A stretch of 5,996 bases of DNA, taken from positions 1-5,996 of the forward strand of contig JAJYMP010000222.1 of assembly GCA_021786915.1 (NCBI GenBank), given 5' to 3'. This DNA is from Chloroflexota bacterium. GTDB lineage: Bacteria; Chloroflexota; Limnocylindria; Limnocylindrales; CSP1-4. This document shows positions 1 through 5,635 of this stretch, in pieces. The notes below the pieces were generated by a model, which worked only from the letters and a program-made list of their open reading frames with translations, was not told where the DNA came from and made no database searches. The translations under genes were made by a program, and so were the position numbers. Every line of letters begins with the position of its first letter. Position 1 is the first letter of the stretch.

Positions 1-196
1 ATGATCGGCTGGGCGGCTTGATCCACGAATACGAGGTCGCGGCCTGACGACCGAATAAAGGCACCCGACACGATCGGGGATCGCTGCGGTCGGCCCGCGG
101 CGCTCCTCGTTGCCAGCGCGCGACCGGCAGATCCTCGACCGGGCTGGCTACACTCCCCGCGTCACCGTCAGTGTTGCGACGTTAACTGGAACCCGC
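1..196 (+). mobile_element. Right-hand end of a probable insertion sequence (left part outside the window)
   Basis: A short transposase-like C-terminus ends at 47. It is followed by about 150 bp without a gene, running up to the point near 196-199 where the ThDP-enzyme reading frame on the opposite strand loses all family resemblance. That is the pattern expected at an insertion-sequence border. The last bases before the border (about 172-196) include TGTTGCGACG and the palindrome GTTAAC (181-186), which may be part of the terminal repeat. The other end and any target duplication lie outside the window, so the family cannot be named and the border is good to a few bases only. A weak 5-bp hairpin (CGATC-GGG-GATCG, 71-83) is the only other structure seen. 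Confidence 0.45.
3..47 (+). CDS. C-terminal tail of a probable transposase/integrase (5' end outside window)
   Basis: The frame enters from the left edge and reads DRLGGLIHEYEVAA before a TGA stop at 45-47. From memory, tails of the type RLGGLI-(H/N)-EY-x-x-AA are common at the ends of DDE-type transposases (IS3/IS481-like integrases) in actinobacteria. I cannot confirm this with a search, and fourteen residues are thin evidence. The reading is helped by its position just outside the break point of the disrupted ThDP gene at about 196-199. The gene points toward that break, so the transposase would lie close to the right end of its element. No catalytic residues are in view. Confidence 0.4.
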   Translation, partial: DRLGGLIHEYEVAA

Positions 197-198
197 CC

Positions 199-873
199 AG
201 CCTCTGCGCCGGACCAGCGCACCCCTCCCCCGGCGACGATGACCGGACGGGCGGCGCGTGCGAGCGCCTGTGCCGCCGTCCGCACGGCCGCGGGCTCGGC
301 GGCAGGGCGATACAAAGGAACGGACGCGTATCGACCGTCGAGAGGAGGAATCCCTCCCACCTCCTCGTCCTCGAGCACCTCCCCCTCATGCCCTGGAAGC
401 TGGAGATGCGTGGGTCCGGGATGGCCCGAGACCGCCGTCACGACCGCGCGGCTGAACGCATCGGGGAGGTTGGCGGATGTCGACACCCGTATCGATTCCT
501 TGGTCACGGCCAGGAACGCGGCCGCGTATTCCACCTGCTAGTACTGCCGGCGTGCCATGGACGACGGCGATGGCCCTCCCGCAATCGCGATCAGCGGGGA
601 CCCGGCCAGGTAAGGGTCCTGGAGCCCGGCCGCCATGTACATGGCGCCGACGGCTTGGGCCATGGCGAGAGTCGGCTTCCTCGACGCCCGCGCGAACCCG
701 TCCGCCATGTAGACGGCGGCCTTCTCGCCGTGCGTCACCACGCGACGCACGGCGAGGCTCTCGAGCTCCACGAGAGTCCGGCTCAGAACGGTCGGCACGA
801 GGAACACGTGGGACATCTCGAGGTTGCGAACCGATCGCGCCAGCCACTGGGCGACTGTCAGGTGTCCCTTCAT
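199..873 (-). pseudogene. ThDP-dependent enzyme (acetolactate synthase-like), truncated and with an internal amber stop
   Basis: This is the N-terminal 225 codons of a ThDP enzyme that would normally run to about 550-600 residues. The start is fixed by AGGAG (881-885) seven bases before the ATG at 871-873. It reads MKGHLTVAQWLARSV, with the HVF-x-VP strand at residues 22-27 and the expected cofactor-activating glutamate in THGEKAAVYMADG (Glu50). Codon 112 is TAG (538-540), after ARRQY. The same frame then continues with clear family sequence (QVEYAAAFLAVTKE, then SGHPGPTHLQLPGHEGEV) into the start of the central domain (PVIVAGGGVRWSGAEA). Resemblance stops at about 199, where the insertion-sequence end begins, and the leftover frame runs 15 or so codons to a TAG at 148-150. 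The central domain and the whole ThDP-pyrophosphate (GDG) domain are missing. It follows the kinase by 10 bp and would be the last gene of the operon seen. The amber is one base from CAG (Gln). Family assignment is firm; substrate is unknown. Confidence 0.85.
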
Positions 874-880
874 ACGGTCA

Positions 881-885
881 CTCCT
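881..885 (-). promoter_or_regulatory. Ribosome binding site of the disrupted ThDP gene, overlapping the kinase stop codon
   Basis: On the minus strand AGGAG lies seven bases before the ATG at 873, and its first three bases are shared with the kinase stop TAG (884-886). This decides the start at 873 rather than a GTG at 927, which has no such site and lies inside the kinase gene. It also suggests that ribosomes finishing the kinase re-initiate here. Confidence 0.7.
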
Positions 886-2368
886 ACAGCAGGTGCCTAT
901 CCATGCACGCCGCGGCCTCCAGGCCACGCCAGCGCTCCCTGGCCTGGCGCATCACTGCCTGCCGGCGCTCGTCCGGCACGTACGTGCGGCCGGGACGGAC
1001 CATACGCGCGGCAGCATCGGCAAGCGATGGGAACAGTCCGACGGCCACGGCCGCGGTGATCGCGGCACCGAGCGCGGAGGCCTCCTGTTCCTCGACGGTG
1101 CGCACCTCGCATCCCCACGCATCGGCTCGCAGTTGGAGGCTGGAAGGGCGCATGGATGCGCCCCCCACGACGACGATGTCGTGGACGCTCTGTCCGGCCT
1201 GCCGCAGGGCATCAATTCCCTCCGCGACCGCGAACGCACAGCCTTCTTCGGCCGCACGGACGATGTGTGCAGCCGTGAGGTCCACTCCGAGGCCTGCCAG
1301 GACCCCCCGGCATCGCGGGTTCCACGACGGGAGCCTCTCGCCGGAGAGCGCCGTGCGGAACACGAGGCCTCCCGCGCCCGCCGGGACGAGATCGATTCGG
1401 GGACCGATGCGTTCGTACATCTCTCGAGGCGACCCATACCCGAGCGTCGATGCAAGCCAGCTGATCGCCCCTCCCGTCAGTCCCGTGGGCCCTCCGATTG
1501 CCCACAGTCCACGCTCCAGGAACGCGTTCAGGATCAGGCCGGAACCAGCGCCTTCTGGAGGACGATTGCCGAGACGATACAGGACGTCCGTCGATCCGGC
1601 CACGTCCACGGTTGCGCCGTCGCCGGTACCACCTGCGCCGATGACCCCGAGGCTCCCGTCCGGCCCGCCGACCGCCACGGGAAGACCGGCCGGGAGTCCG
1701 GTCGCCTTCGCCGCCTCGCCCAGGACCCGCCCCGCCATGGTGGTCCCCGACCGCACCGACGGCAGCATGCCCTCGCTCACATCCGCCGCTTTCAACAGCG
1801 TGGCCGACCACTCGACGCTGCGAACGTCGAGCAGGCCCGTGAACGACGCGGAGGCGGGATCCGTGAGCATGGCTCCCGTGAGACGGGAAACGAGGTAGTC
1901 CTTCAGCGACAGGATCCGGCGTGTCCTCTTCCACGCATCCGGGGCTCGGCCCCTCAGCCATATCGCCTGTGCCGCCGCCGATTCCGGCGGGATCCGGCGG
2001 CCCGCGGTCCGGATACCCTGGGCACCCAGCAGCTGCCCCAGGCGGGCCGCCTCCAGACTCGCGCGCGAGTCTGCCCACAGGCGCGCCGGCACCGTCGGCG
2101 ACAAGCTGTCGTCAGTGAACACGGTGCCAAGCTGAGCCGTGACGGCCAGCCCGGCCACCGTAGAGACTAGGCTCCCCAGACGATCGATCAATCCCGCGAC
2201 CGTCCGCCACAGGCGATCGACGTCGATCGTCGCCTCCGACCCCTGGAGCACCGCGGGCGTTGGCACTCCGGCCGCAGCAATCCGTCTGCCGTCCTCGCCG
2301 AACGCCATGAGCCGCGTCGTCCATGTACCGACATCGAGCGCCAAGACGGCGGCCCCGTCGGATCTCAT
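884..2368 (-). CDS. FGGY-family carbohydrate kinase (xylulokinase-like)
   Basis: This 494-residue protein has the full length and order of an FGGY sugar kinase, a cytoplasmic enzyme that moves phosphate from ATP to a sugar, usually a ketose or polyol. The N-terminal ATPase-fold signature is LALDVGTWTTRLMAF (residues 9-23; Asp12, Arg19). The substrate-side motif ARLWADSRA (95-103; Trp98, Asp100, Arg102) matches the usual LW-x-D-x-R. LSLKDYLVSRLTG (153-165) and DPASASFTGLLDV (170-182) are typical of the xylulokinase branch. VGGPDGSLGVIGAG (233-246) holds the probable catalytic base Asp237, followed by VAGSTDVL. VVGGASMRPSSLQLRAD (400-416) is the second FGGY block near the ATP site. The ATG at 2368 lies 5 bp after the stop of the ThDP gene upstream, with a weak GGAG 11 bases before it, so translation is probably coupled. 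FGGY substrates cannot be told from motifs alone; xylulose, another keto-sugar or a polyol are all possible. Confidence 0.92.
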   Translation of the reverse strand: MRSDGAAVLALDVGTWTTRLMAFGEDGRRIAAAGVPTPAVLQGSEATIDVDRLWRTVAGLIDRLGSLVSTVAGLAVTAQLGTVFTDDSLSPTVPARLWADSRASLEAARLGQLLGAQGIRTAGRRIPPESAAAQAIWLRGRAPDAWKRTRRILSLKDYLVSRLTGAMLTDPASASFTGLLDVRSVEWSATLLKAADVSEGMLPSVRSGTTMAGRVLGEAAKATGLPAGLPVAVGGPDGSLGVIGAGGTGDGATVDVAGSTDVLYRLGNRPPEGAGSGLILNAFLERGLWAIGGPTGLTGGAISWLASTLGYGSPREMYERIGPRIDLVPAGAGGLVFRTALSGERLPSWNPRCRGVLAGLGVDLTAAHIVRAAEEGCAFAVAEGIDALRQAGQSVHDIVVVGGASMRPSSLQLRADAWGCEVRTVEEQEASALGAAITAAVAVGLFPSLADAAARMVRPGRTYVPDERRQAVMRQARERWRGLEAAACMDRHLL

Positions 2369-2383
2369 GGGACCTAGGTCTCC
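2369..2383 (-). promoter_or_regulatory. Coupling junction between ThDP gene and kinase gene
   Basis: Only 5 bp separate the TAG stop of the ThDP gene (2374-2376) from the kinase ATG (2366-2368). The only Shine-Dalgarno-like sequence is GGAG at 2380-2383, eleven bases from the start, which is rather far. A perfect 10-bp palindrome, GACCTAGGTC (2371-2380), spans the stop codon. The weak spacing favours translational coupling over independent initiation; this is inference. Confidence 0.5.
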
Positions 2384-4083
2384 GGCTCACTACCGGTGAA
2401 GTACGGGAAAGTCCAGACGCTGGGATCGCGGTCGATCCGCGCGTCGATGAGCAGGGCCTCGCCGGCAGACAGCCACTCCCGGACCGCCGCCGCGAGTCCT
2501 TCCTCCGAATCGACGCGCACCCCCTTGACTCCGAAACCCTTGGCGATCTGTGCGAAATCGACGTCGCGGAAGTCCACACCGCTCGTTCGCGGCCCGTACT
2601 TGACCAGCTGCTCCTGCCGGATGTTGCCGTAGCTCGAGTCGTTCATAACCACGATGCACGGCGCGACCCCCTCGCGTGCCACCGTCTCGAGCTCACCCAC
2701 GGTCATGGCCATCGACCCGTCGCCGATCAGGGCAACGACATGAGACGAGGGACGGACGAGCGCGGACCCGATGGCGGCCGGCAACGCGAATCCCATGTTC
2801 CCGAACCCGACGGGCTTCAGATACTCACCGGCGCCGTCGCGCACCTCCCACAGGTGGGTCCACACCCCGGCATTGCCCGCATCGACGACGAGCACGGTGT
2901 CGTCGGGCGTCGCGTCACGCAGGACCTTGACGAGGCGGTCGGGTGCGATCATCCCCGGCCGCGACCGCGAGTCCGCAAGCCTGGACTGCCAGCGCTCTCG
3001 TTCATGCGCGAGCTCGGACAATCGGGCCTTGCGCGCCTCGGCGGACGTGCCCGTCGAGAGATTTCCATCCATGCGGTCGTTGAGCTGCTCGAGCACCAGC
3101 CGCGCGTCGCCGAGCAGGCCGAGGGTCCTAGAGGCGTAGTAGCGGCCCAGCTTCTCCGGGTCGGTGTCGATCTGGATGATGCATTCGGGTAGGTCGACGG
3201 TCCACCGACTCGTCGATACGGCGTCCAGGCTGTTGCCGACCGCCAGCACGACGTCGGCCCCGCGGAGCACGGCGGCCGACAACGCGGTGCCCATTCGACT
3301 CTTGGGTCCGAAGACGTTCGGGTGAGCGCTCGGTGCCGCACCGATCCCGTTGAACGTGGTGATCACCGGGGCATCGAGCCGCTCAGCCAGACGAAGGGCC
3401 GCGTCGGTGGCCCCGGAGCGGATGGTCCCGCCTCCGAGCCAGAGGACCGGGCTGGACGCTGCCTGGAGCTGCGCCGCCGCCCGCGACACGACACTCGGAT
3501 CGGCAGACGAGCGCGGGATCGCCCTCAGCAGGTGCATCTTCTCGCCCGGCATCGCCGGGACGGCCGTCACACCCGTCTCGAGCGCATCACGGGCGAAGTC
3601 CACCAGGACGGGACCGGGGCACCCGGACATCGCGATGATGTACGCCTCCTCGATCACCTGGGGGATCGCCGCCGGCGTGCCGACAAACATCGCCCGCTTC
3701 GTCAGGGGCCGGAAGATCGCGACGTGGTCTGCCGCCTGCGCATCGTCGCGGTCGATGTCGCGCAGGTTGTTATTGCAGGTTATGACGATCACCGGACTCG
3801 AATCGCGGAAGGCTCCGCCGACGCCGGTGAGCAGGTTCGTTGCTCCGGGGCCGGTCGTGGCAAGGCAGACTCCGGGCCGTCCGGTCAGTCGGCCCACGGC
3901 ATCCGCCATGCATGCGGCTGCGCCCTCGTGTCGCACCGCCACGAAGCGGATGTCCTCGACGTCCAACATGGCGTCGAGGATCGCCAGGGTCTGACCGCCT
4001 GGCACCCCGAAGACGTGCTGCACGCCCAGCGAGCGCAGGGCATCCACGACCAGGCGGCCGCCTGTCGTCTGACGATCAATCAT
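2374..4083 (-). CDS. ThDP-dependent enzyme, acetolactate synthase-like large subunit
   Basis: This intact 569-residue protein has the three-domain plan of the acetolactate synthase/decarboxylase superfamily, which makes or breaks C-C bonds next to a keto group using thiamine diphosphate and a metal ion. The N-terminal domain (about 5-170) has HVFGVPGG (23-30), the cofactor-activating glutamate in RHEGAAACMADA (Glu53), TTGPGATN (76-83) and CPGPVLVDF (155-163). The central domain (about 195-340) has PVLWLGGGTIRSG (212-224) and ADVVLAVGNSLD (276-287). The C-terminal domain has GFGNMGFALPAAIGS (426-440), then GDGSMAMTVGELETV (454-468) and NDSSYGNIR (481-489), the metal/ThDP motif, with Asn-Asp in place of the more usual Asn-Asn. 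It is not clearly a biosynthetic IlvB: no small subunit gene is nearby and the neighbours are catabolic. It may be a lyase, ligase, decarboxylase or hydrolase acting on a sugar-derived ketone. The ATG at 4083 has a strong ribosome site and an in-frame TGA just upstream, so no longer start is possible. Confidence 0.92.
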   Translation of the reverse strand: MIDRQTTGGRLVVDALRSLGVQHVFGVPGGQTLAILDAMLDVEDIRFVAVRHEGAAACMADAVGRLTGRPGVCLATTGPGATNLLTGVGGAFRDSSPVIVITCNNNLRDIDRDDAQAADHVAIFRPLTKRAMFVGTPAAIPQVIEEAYIIAMSGCPGPVLVDFARDALETGVTAVPAMPGEKMHLLRAIPRSSADPSVVSRAAAQLQAASSPVLWLGGGTIRSGATDAALRLAERLDAPVITTFNGIGAAPSAHPNVFGPKSRMGTALSAAVLRGADVVLAVGNSLDAVSTSRWTVDLPECIIQIDTDPEKLGRYYASRTLGLLGDARLVLEQLNDRMDGNLSTGTSAEARKARLSELAHERERWQSRLADSRSRPGMIAPDRLVKVLRDATPDDTVLVVDAGNAGVWTHLWEVRDGAGEYLKPVGFGNMGFALPAAIGSALVRPSSHVVALIGDGSMAMTVGELETVAREGVAPCIVVMNDSSYGNIRQEQLVKYGPRTSGVDFRDVDFAQIAKGFGVKGVRVDSEEGLAAAVREWLSAGEALLIDARIDRDPSVWTFPYFTGSEPET

Positions 4084-4221
4084 CTCGGCTCACCCTCCTC
4101 CGGGGATGGAGCGCGTGCCTGGCGGGATCCAGGGCCGCCGGGGCAGATCGTGGCGATCCGGCCGGCGACAGACACGCCCGATGCCAACCTCGCCCGTTCT
4201 CATGGCCGTCGGGTGCATGGC
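4084..4221. other. 138-bp gap between oxidoreductase and ThDP genes
   Basis: Apart from the ribosome binding site next to the ThDP start, this gap holds no open frame that I can support. On the minus strand no convincing -10/-35 pair and no hairpin with a following T-run were seen. A GC-rich short inverted repeat (GGCGG / CCGCC, about 4119-4137) is the only structure noticed. I therefore treat the genes on both sides as one transcription unit, although an internal promoter is possible. Confidence 0.4.
4093..4101 (-). promoter_or_regulatory. Strong ribosome binding site for the intact ThDP gene
   Basis: The minus strand reads GGAGGAGGG nine bases before the ATG at 4083, an extended match to the anti-Shine-Dalgarno sequence. 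An in-frame TGA overlaps the gap between this site and the start, so 4083 is the only sensible start. Confidence 0.75.
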
Positions 4222-5322
4222 TCACCGAACCGCACCGCCGTGAGACCTCCGCTCCGTCGCGCCCGCATGATTCGCGACGTCGACCCACGCACCGCCGGAC
4301 CCGCTCCCATTGCGTTCGGTGCGCGCCATGGATTCCCGCAGCGCATCGAGAACCGCCGCGTTCGCGACGGAATCCGCTACGGCAAGCGGCGGCCGTTCGC
4401 CGGAGAGCGCGGACACGAACGCCTCGATCTCGAGTCGGTACTGGTCGTCGTGATCGAATGTCTCCACGACCGAACCCTCTCGCGTTGCGATCGTGACGGA
4501 GGGCGCCGGATCGGTCGGACGCACCCTGAACGCGATCGGAATCGACAGCTTCCCTTCGCTCCCGTAGACCTCCACCTGGCCCCCTCCGAAGGTGTCCATC
4601 GAGCAAAAGAAGTCGCCGCTAGTTCCGTCTCCGAAGTCGAGGATGCCCCCGGCCCTCAGCTCGACGTCGGCGTGACCGTCACGGCTGGACCACCCGACGA
4701 CGCGGCGCGGCTCCTTCCCTGAGTAGAAGCGGATGGCATTGACGCAGTAGGAACCGACGTCGTAGAGAGCTCCGCCGCCGAGATGCCGCTGGCTCCGGAT
4801 GTCCGCGTCGACCGTCGATGAACGAACGTCCGTTGCGGCCGCGAGCTGGAACGAGTAGGTGGCTCGAATCGTCCGGACCTGTCCGATCGCTCCGGCAGCG
4901 ATGAGCTGCCGGACTCTCCCGGTTCGCGGATGGAAGCGGTACATGAACCCTTCCATCAGGAGGCGACCGGACTCGTCTGCGGCGTCTGCCATTGCCGCCG
5001 CTTCGGCCGCAGTGGTCGCCATCGGCTTCTCGCAGAGCACGTGCTTCCCGGCGCGTAGGGCCCGGACGGCCCACTCGCTGTGCATGCTATTGGGCAGCGC
5101 GATGTACACGCAATCGACGGACGCGTCTTCGAGCAGCGCCTCGTACGGGGCGTAGGCCCGCGCCGCTCCGACGACCCCGGCGAATGCCCTCGCCCGGTCC
5201 TCGTTTCGACTGGCCACGGCGGTGAGGACGCAGCCCGGGACGCTGCGCAACGCGGGCGCAAAGGCAATCTCGGCGATCTTGGCTGACCCGAGCACGCCCC
5301 ACCTCAGCACGTCACCCGGCAT
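4222..5322 (-). CDS. Gfo/Idh/MocA-family NAD(P)-dependent oxidoreductase
   Basis: This 366-residue dehydrogenase has an N-terminal Rossmann fold and a C-terminal alpha/beta dimer domain. The nucleotide loop is WGVLGSAKIA (8-17). CEKPMATT (97-104) carries the conserved lysine Lys99. MEGFMYRFHPR (123-133) and GGGALYDVGSYCVN (182-195) follow. The Lys99-Asp188-Tyr192 set resembles glucose-fructose oxidoreductase, dimeric dihydrodiol dehydrogenase and NADP-dependent xylose dehydrogenases rather than the His-containing myo-inositol dehydrogenases. Such enzymes oxidise an aldose or cyclic polyol hydroxyl in the cytoplasm; the substrate here is unknown. No signal peptide is seen. The last 30 or so residues are Gly/Ser/Arg-rich and probably disordered. 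I chose the ATG at 5322 over the GTG at 5328 because GAGGAG (5328-5333) overlaps that GTG and sits five bases before the ATG. It is the first gene of the minus-strand operon, about 50 bp from its promoter and divergent from the RpiR gene. Confidence 0.9.
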   Translation of the reverse strand: MPGDVLRWGVLGSAKIAEIAFAPALRSVPGCVLTAVASRNEDRARAFAGVVGAARAYAPYEALLEDASVDCVYIALPNSMHSEWAVRALRAGKHVLCEKPMATTAAEAAAMADAADESGRLLMEGFMYRFHPRTGRVRQLIAAGAIGQVRTIRATYSFQLAAATDVRSSTVDADIRSQRHLGGGALYDVGSYCVNAIRFYSGKEPRRVVGWSSRDGHADVELRAGGILDFGDGTSGDFFCSMDTFGGGQVEVYGSEGKLSIPIAFRVRPTDPAPSVTIATREGSVVETFDHDDQYRLEIEAFVSALSGERPPLAVADSVANAAVLDALRESMARTERNGSGSGGAWVDVANHAGATERRSHGGAVR

Positions 5323-5327
5323 GGTCA

Positions 5328-5333
5328 CTCCTC
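5328..5333 (-). promoter_or_regulatory. Ribosome binding site deciding the oxidoreductase start
   Basis: GAGGAG on the minus strand ends five bases before the ATG at 5322. A GTG at 5328 in the same frame would lie within this site and so would have no ribosome site of its own. The 5322 start is therefore preferred, shortening the product by two residues. Confidence 0.65.
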
Positions 5334-5373
5334 TACGTTGTCGCTCTTCGCCCTGACTTTATGCGCGTGGCAC

Positions 5374-5403
5374 ATTGTATCATCAGGAGCCCAGCAGAAT
5401 GAA
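5374..5403 (-). promoter_or_regulatory. Promoter of the minus-strand catabolic operon
   Basis: The minus strand carries TACAAT (5374-5379) directly preceded by TGA (5380-5382), which makes a good extended -10 element. A weak -35, TTCATT (5398-5403), lies 18 bases upstream. Transcription would begin near 5367, giving a leader of about 45 bases before the oxidoreductase start. It is the best sigma-70-type match found in the region facing the operon. No start site has been measured. Confidence 0.6.
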
Positions 5404-5517
5404 AGTCTGTAACGCGCCTGCGTGGCCGTCCGGGCTTCGGCCTCGCGCCGCCTCCATTCGCCGGCCGATGCGGACGCAAATGCATGCCTCGTGGCGCGTA
5501 TGAGGTCGTGGAGCCCG

Positions 5518-5526
5518 TGATATAGT
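5518..5526 (+). promoter_or_regulatory. Promoter of the RpiR regulator gene (extended -10)
   Basis: TATAGT at 5521-5526 is preceded directly by TGA (5518-5520), again an extended -10. No good -35 lies 16-18 bases upstream, which fits promoters that depend on the extended element. Transcription would start near 5533, about 100 bases before the regulator's ATG and almost exactly at the left arm of the inverted repeat at 5535-5568. Confidence 0.5.
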
Positions 5527-5534
5527 CCCAGCTT

Positions 5535-5568
5535 GCCGTCGGCGTGGTGGGATTCCCTCGCCGACGGC
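5535..5568. repeat. Perfect 10-bp inverted repeat downstream of the rpiR-type promoter
   Basis: GCCGTCGGCG (5535-5544) and CGCCGACGGC (5559-5568) are exact reverse complements separated by 14 bases. The spacer contains a small palindrome, GGGATTCCC (5549-5557). Lying just after the predicted transcription start of the regulator, it could be an operator for autoregulation or could form a stable hairpin in the leader RNA. No T-run follows, so it does not look like a classical terminator. Confidence 0.65.
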
Positions 5569-5622
5569 CGACATAGTGCAGCCCGAACCCCGAGCTGGTG
5601 GGTTGCGATCGCCGGTGACGGC

Positions 5623-5628
5623 AAAGGA
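5623..5628 (+). promoter_or_regulatory. Ribosome binding site of the RpiR regulator
   Basis: AAAGGA ends seven bases before the ATG at 5636. An in-frame GTG at 5615 would add seven residues but has only a poor ribosome site, so the ATG is preferred. Confidence 0.6.
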
Positions 5629-5635
5629 TGGGCCC

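Larger units (their letters stand above)
5323..5635. other. Divergent regulatory region between oxidoreductase and RpiR regulator
   Basis: This 313-bp region has no supported gene. It holds the ribosome site and promoter of the minus-strand operon on the left, then about 110 bp of GC-rich sequence (5405-5515) in which I see nothing firm. To the right are a plus-strand promoter and a long inverted repeat leading to the RpiR gene. The AT-richer patches at 5353-5407 and 5515-5526 stand out against the GC-rich surroundings, as expected for promoters. RpiR proteins often bind such shared regions, so this is the likely place of control for both directions. Confidence 0.7.

Noticed and set aside
71..83. 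CGATC-GGG-GATCG hairpin as a terminator after the transposase tail
   Set aside because: The stem is only five base pairs and no T-run follows.
538..540. Amber codon as programmed readthrough or an unusual amino acid
   Set aside because: TAG is the normal stop of the kinase and of the intact ThDP gene in this window, and the gene is truncated anyway. A nonsense mutation is simpler.
538..927. Longer start for the disrupted ThDP gene at 927
   Set aside because: The extra 18 residues lie inside the kinase gene and do not resemble the family. The ATG at 873 has a clear AGGAG site.
477..1898. Long open frame on the plus strand (473 codons), opposite the kinase and the disrupted ThDP gene
   Set aside because: The product is rich in Arg, Pro, Ser and Ala with no recognisable domain. 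It is the antisense shadow of genes with clear family motifs, as is usual in GC-rich DNA.
824..2170. Another long plus-strand open frame (448 codons)
   Set aside because: It has Arg/His/Pro-rich, domain-free sequence antisense to the kinase and no ribosome site of note.
3322..4722. Long plus-strand open frame (466 codons) across the ThDP/oxidoreductase gap
   Set aside because: It has low-information composition and lies opposite two well-supported genes, so it is a shadow frame.
5399..5503. Small plus-strand open frame of 34 codons starting MKVCNAPAWP, with an AGGAG upstream
   Set aside because: It lies over the operon promoter and has Arg/Pro/Ala-rich sequence without recognisable features. 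The upstream AGGAG is probably chance.
5535..5568. Inverted repeat as a transcription terminator
   Set aside because: No T-run follows on either strand, and it sits between a promoter and the gene it serves.
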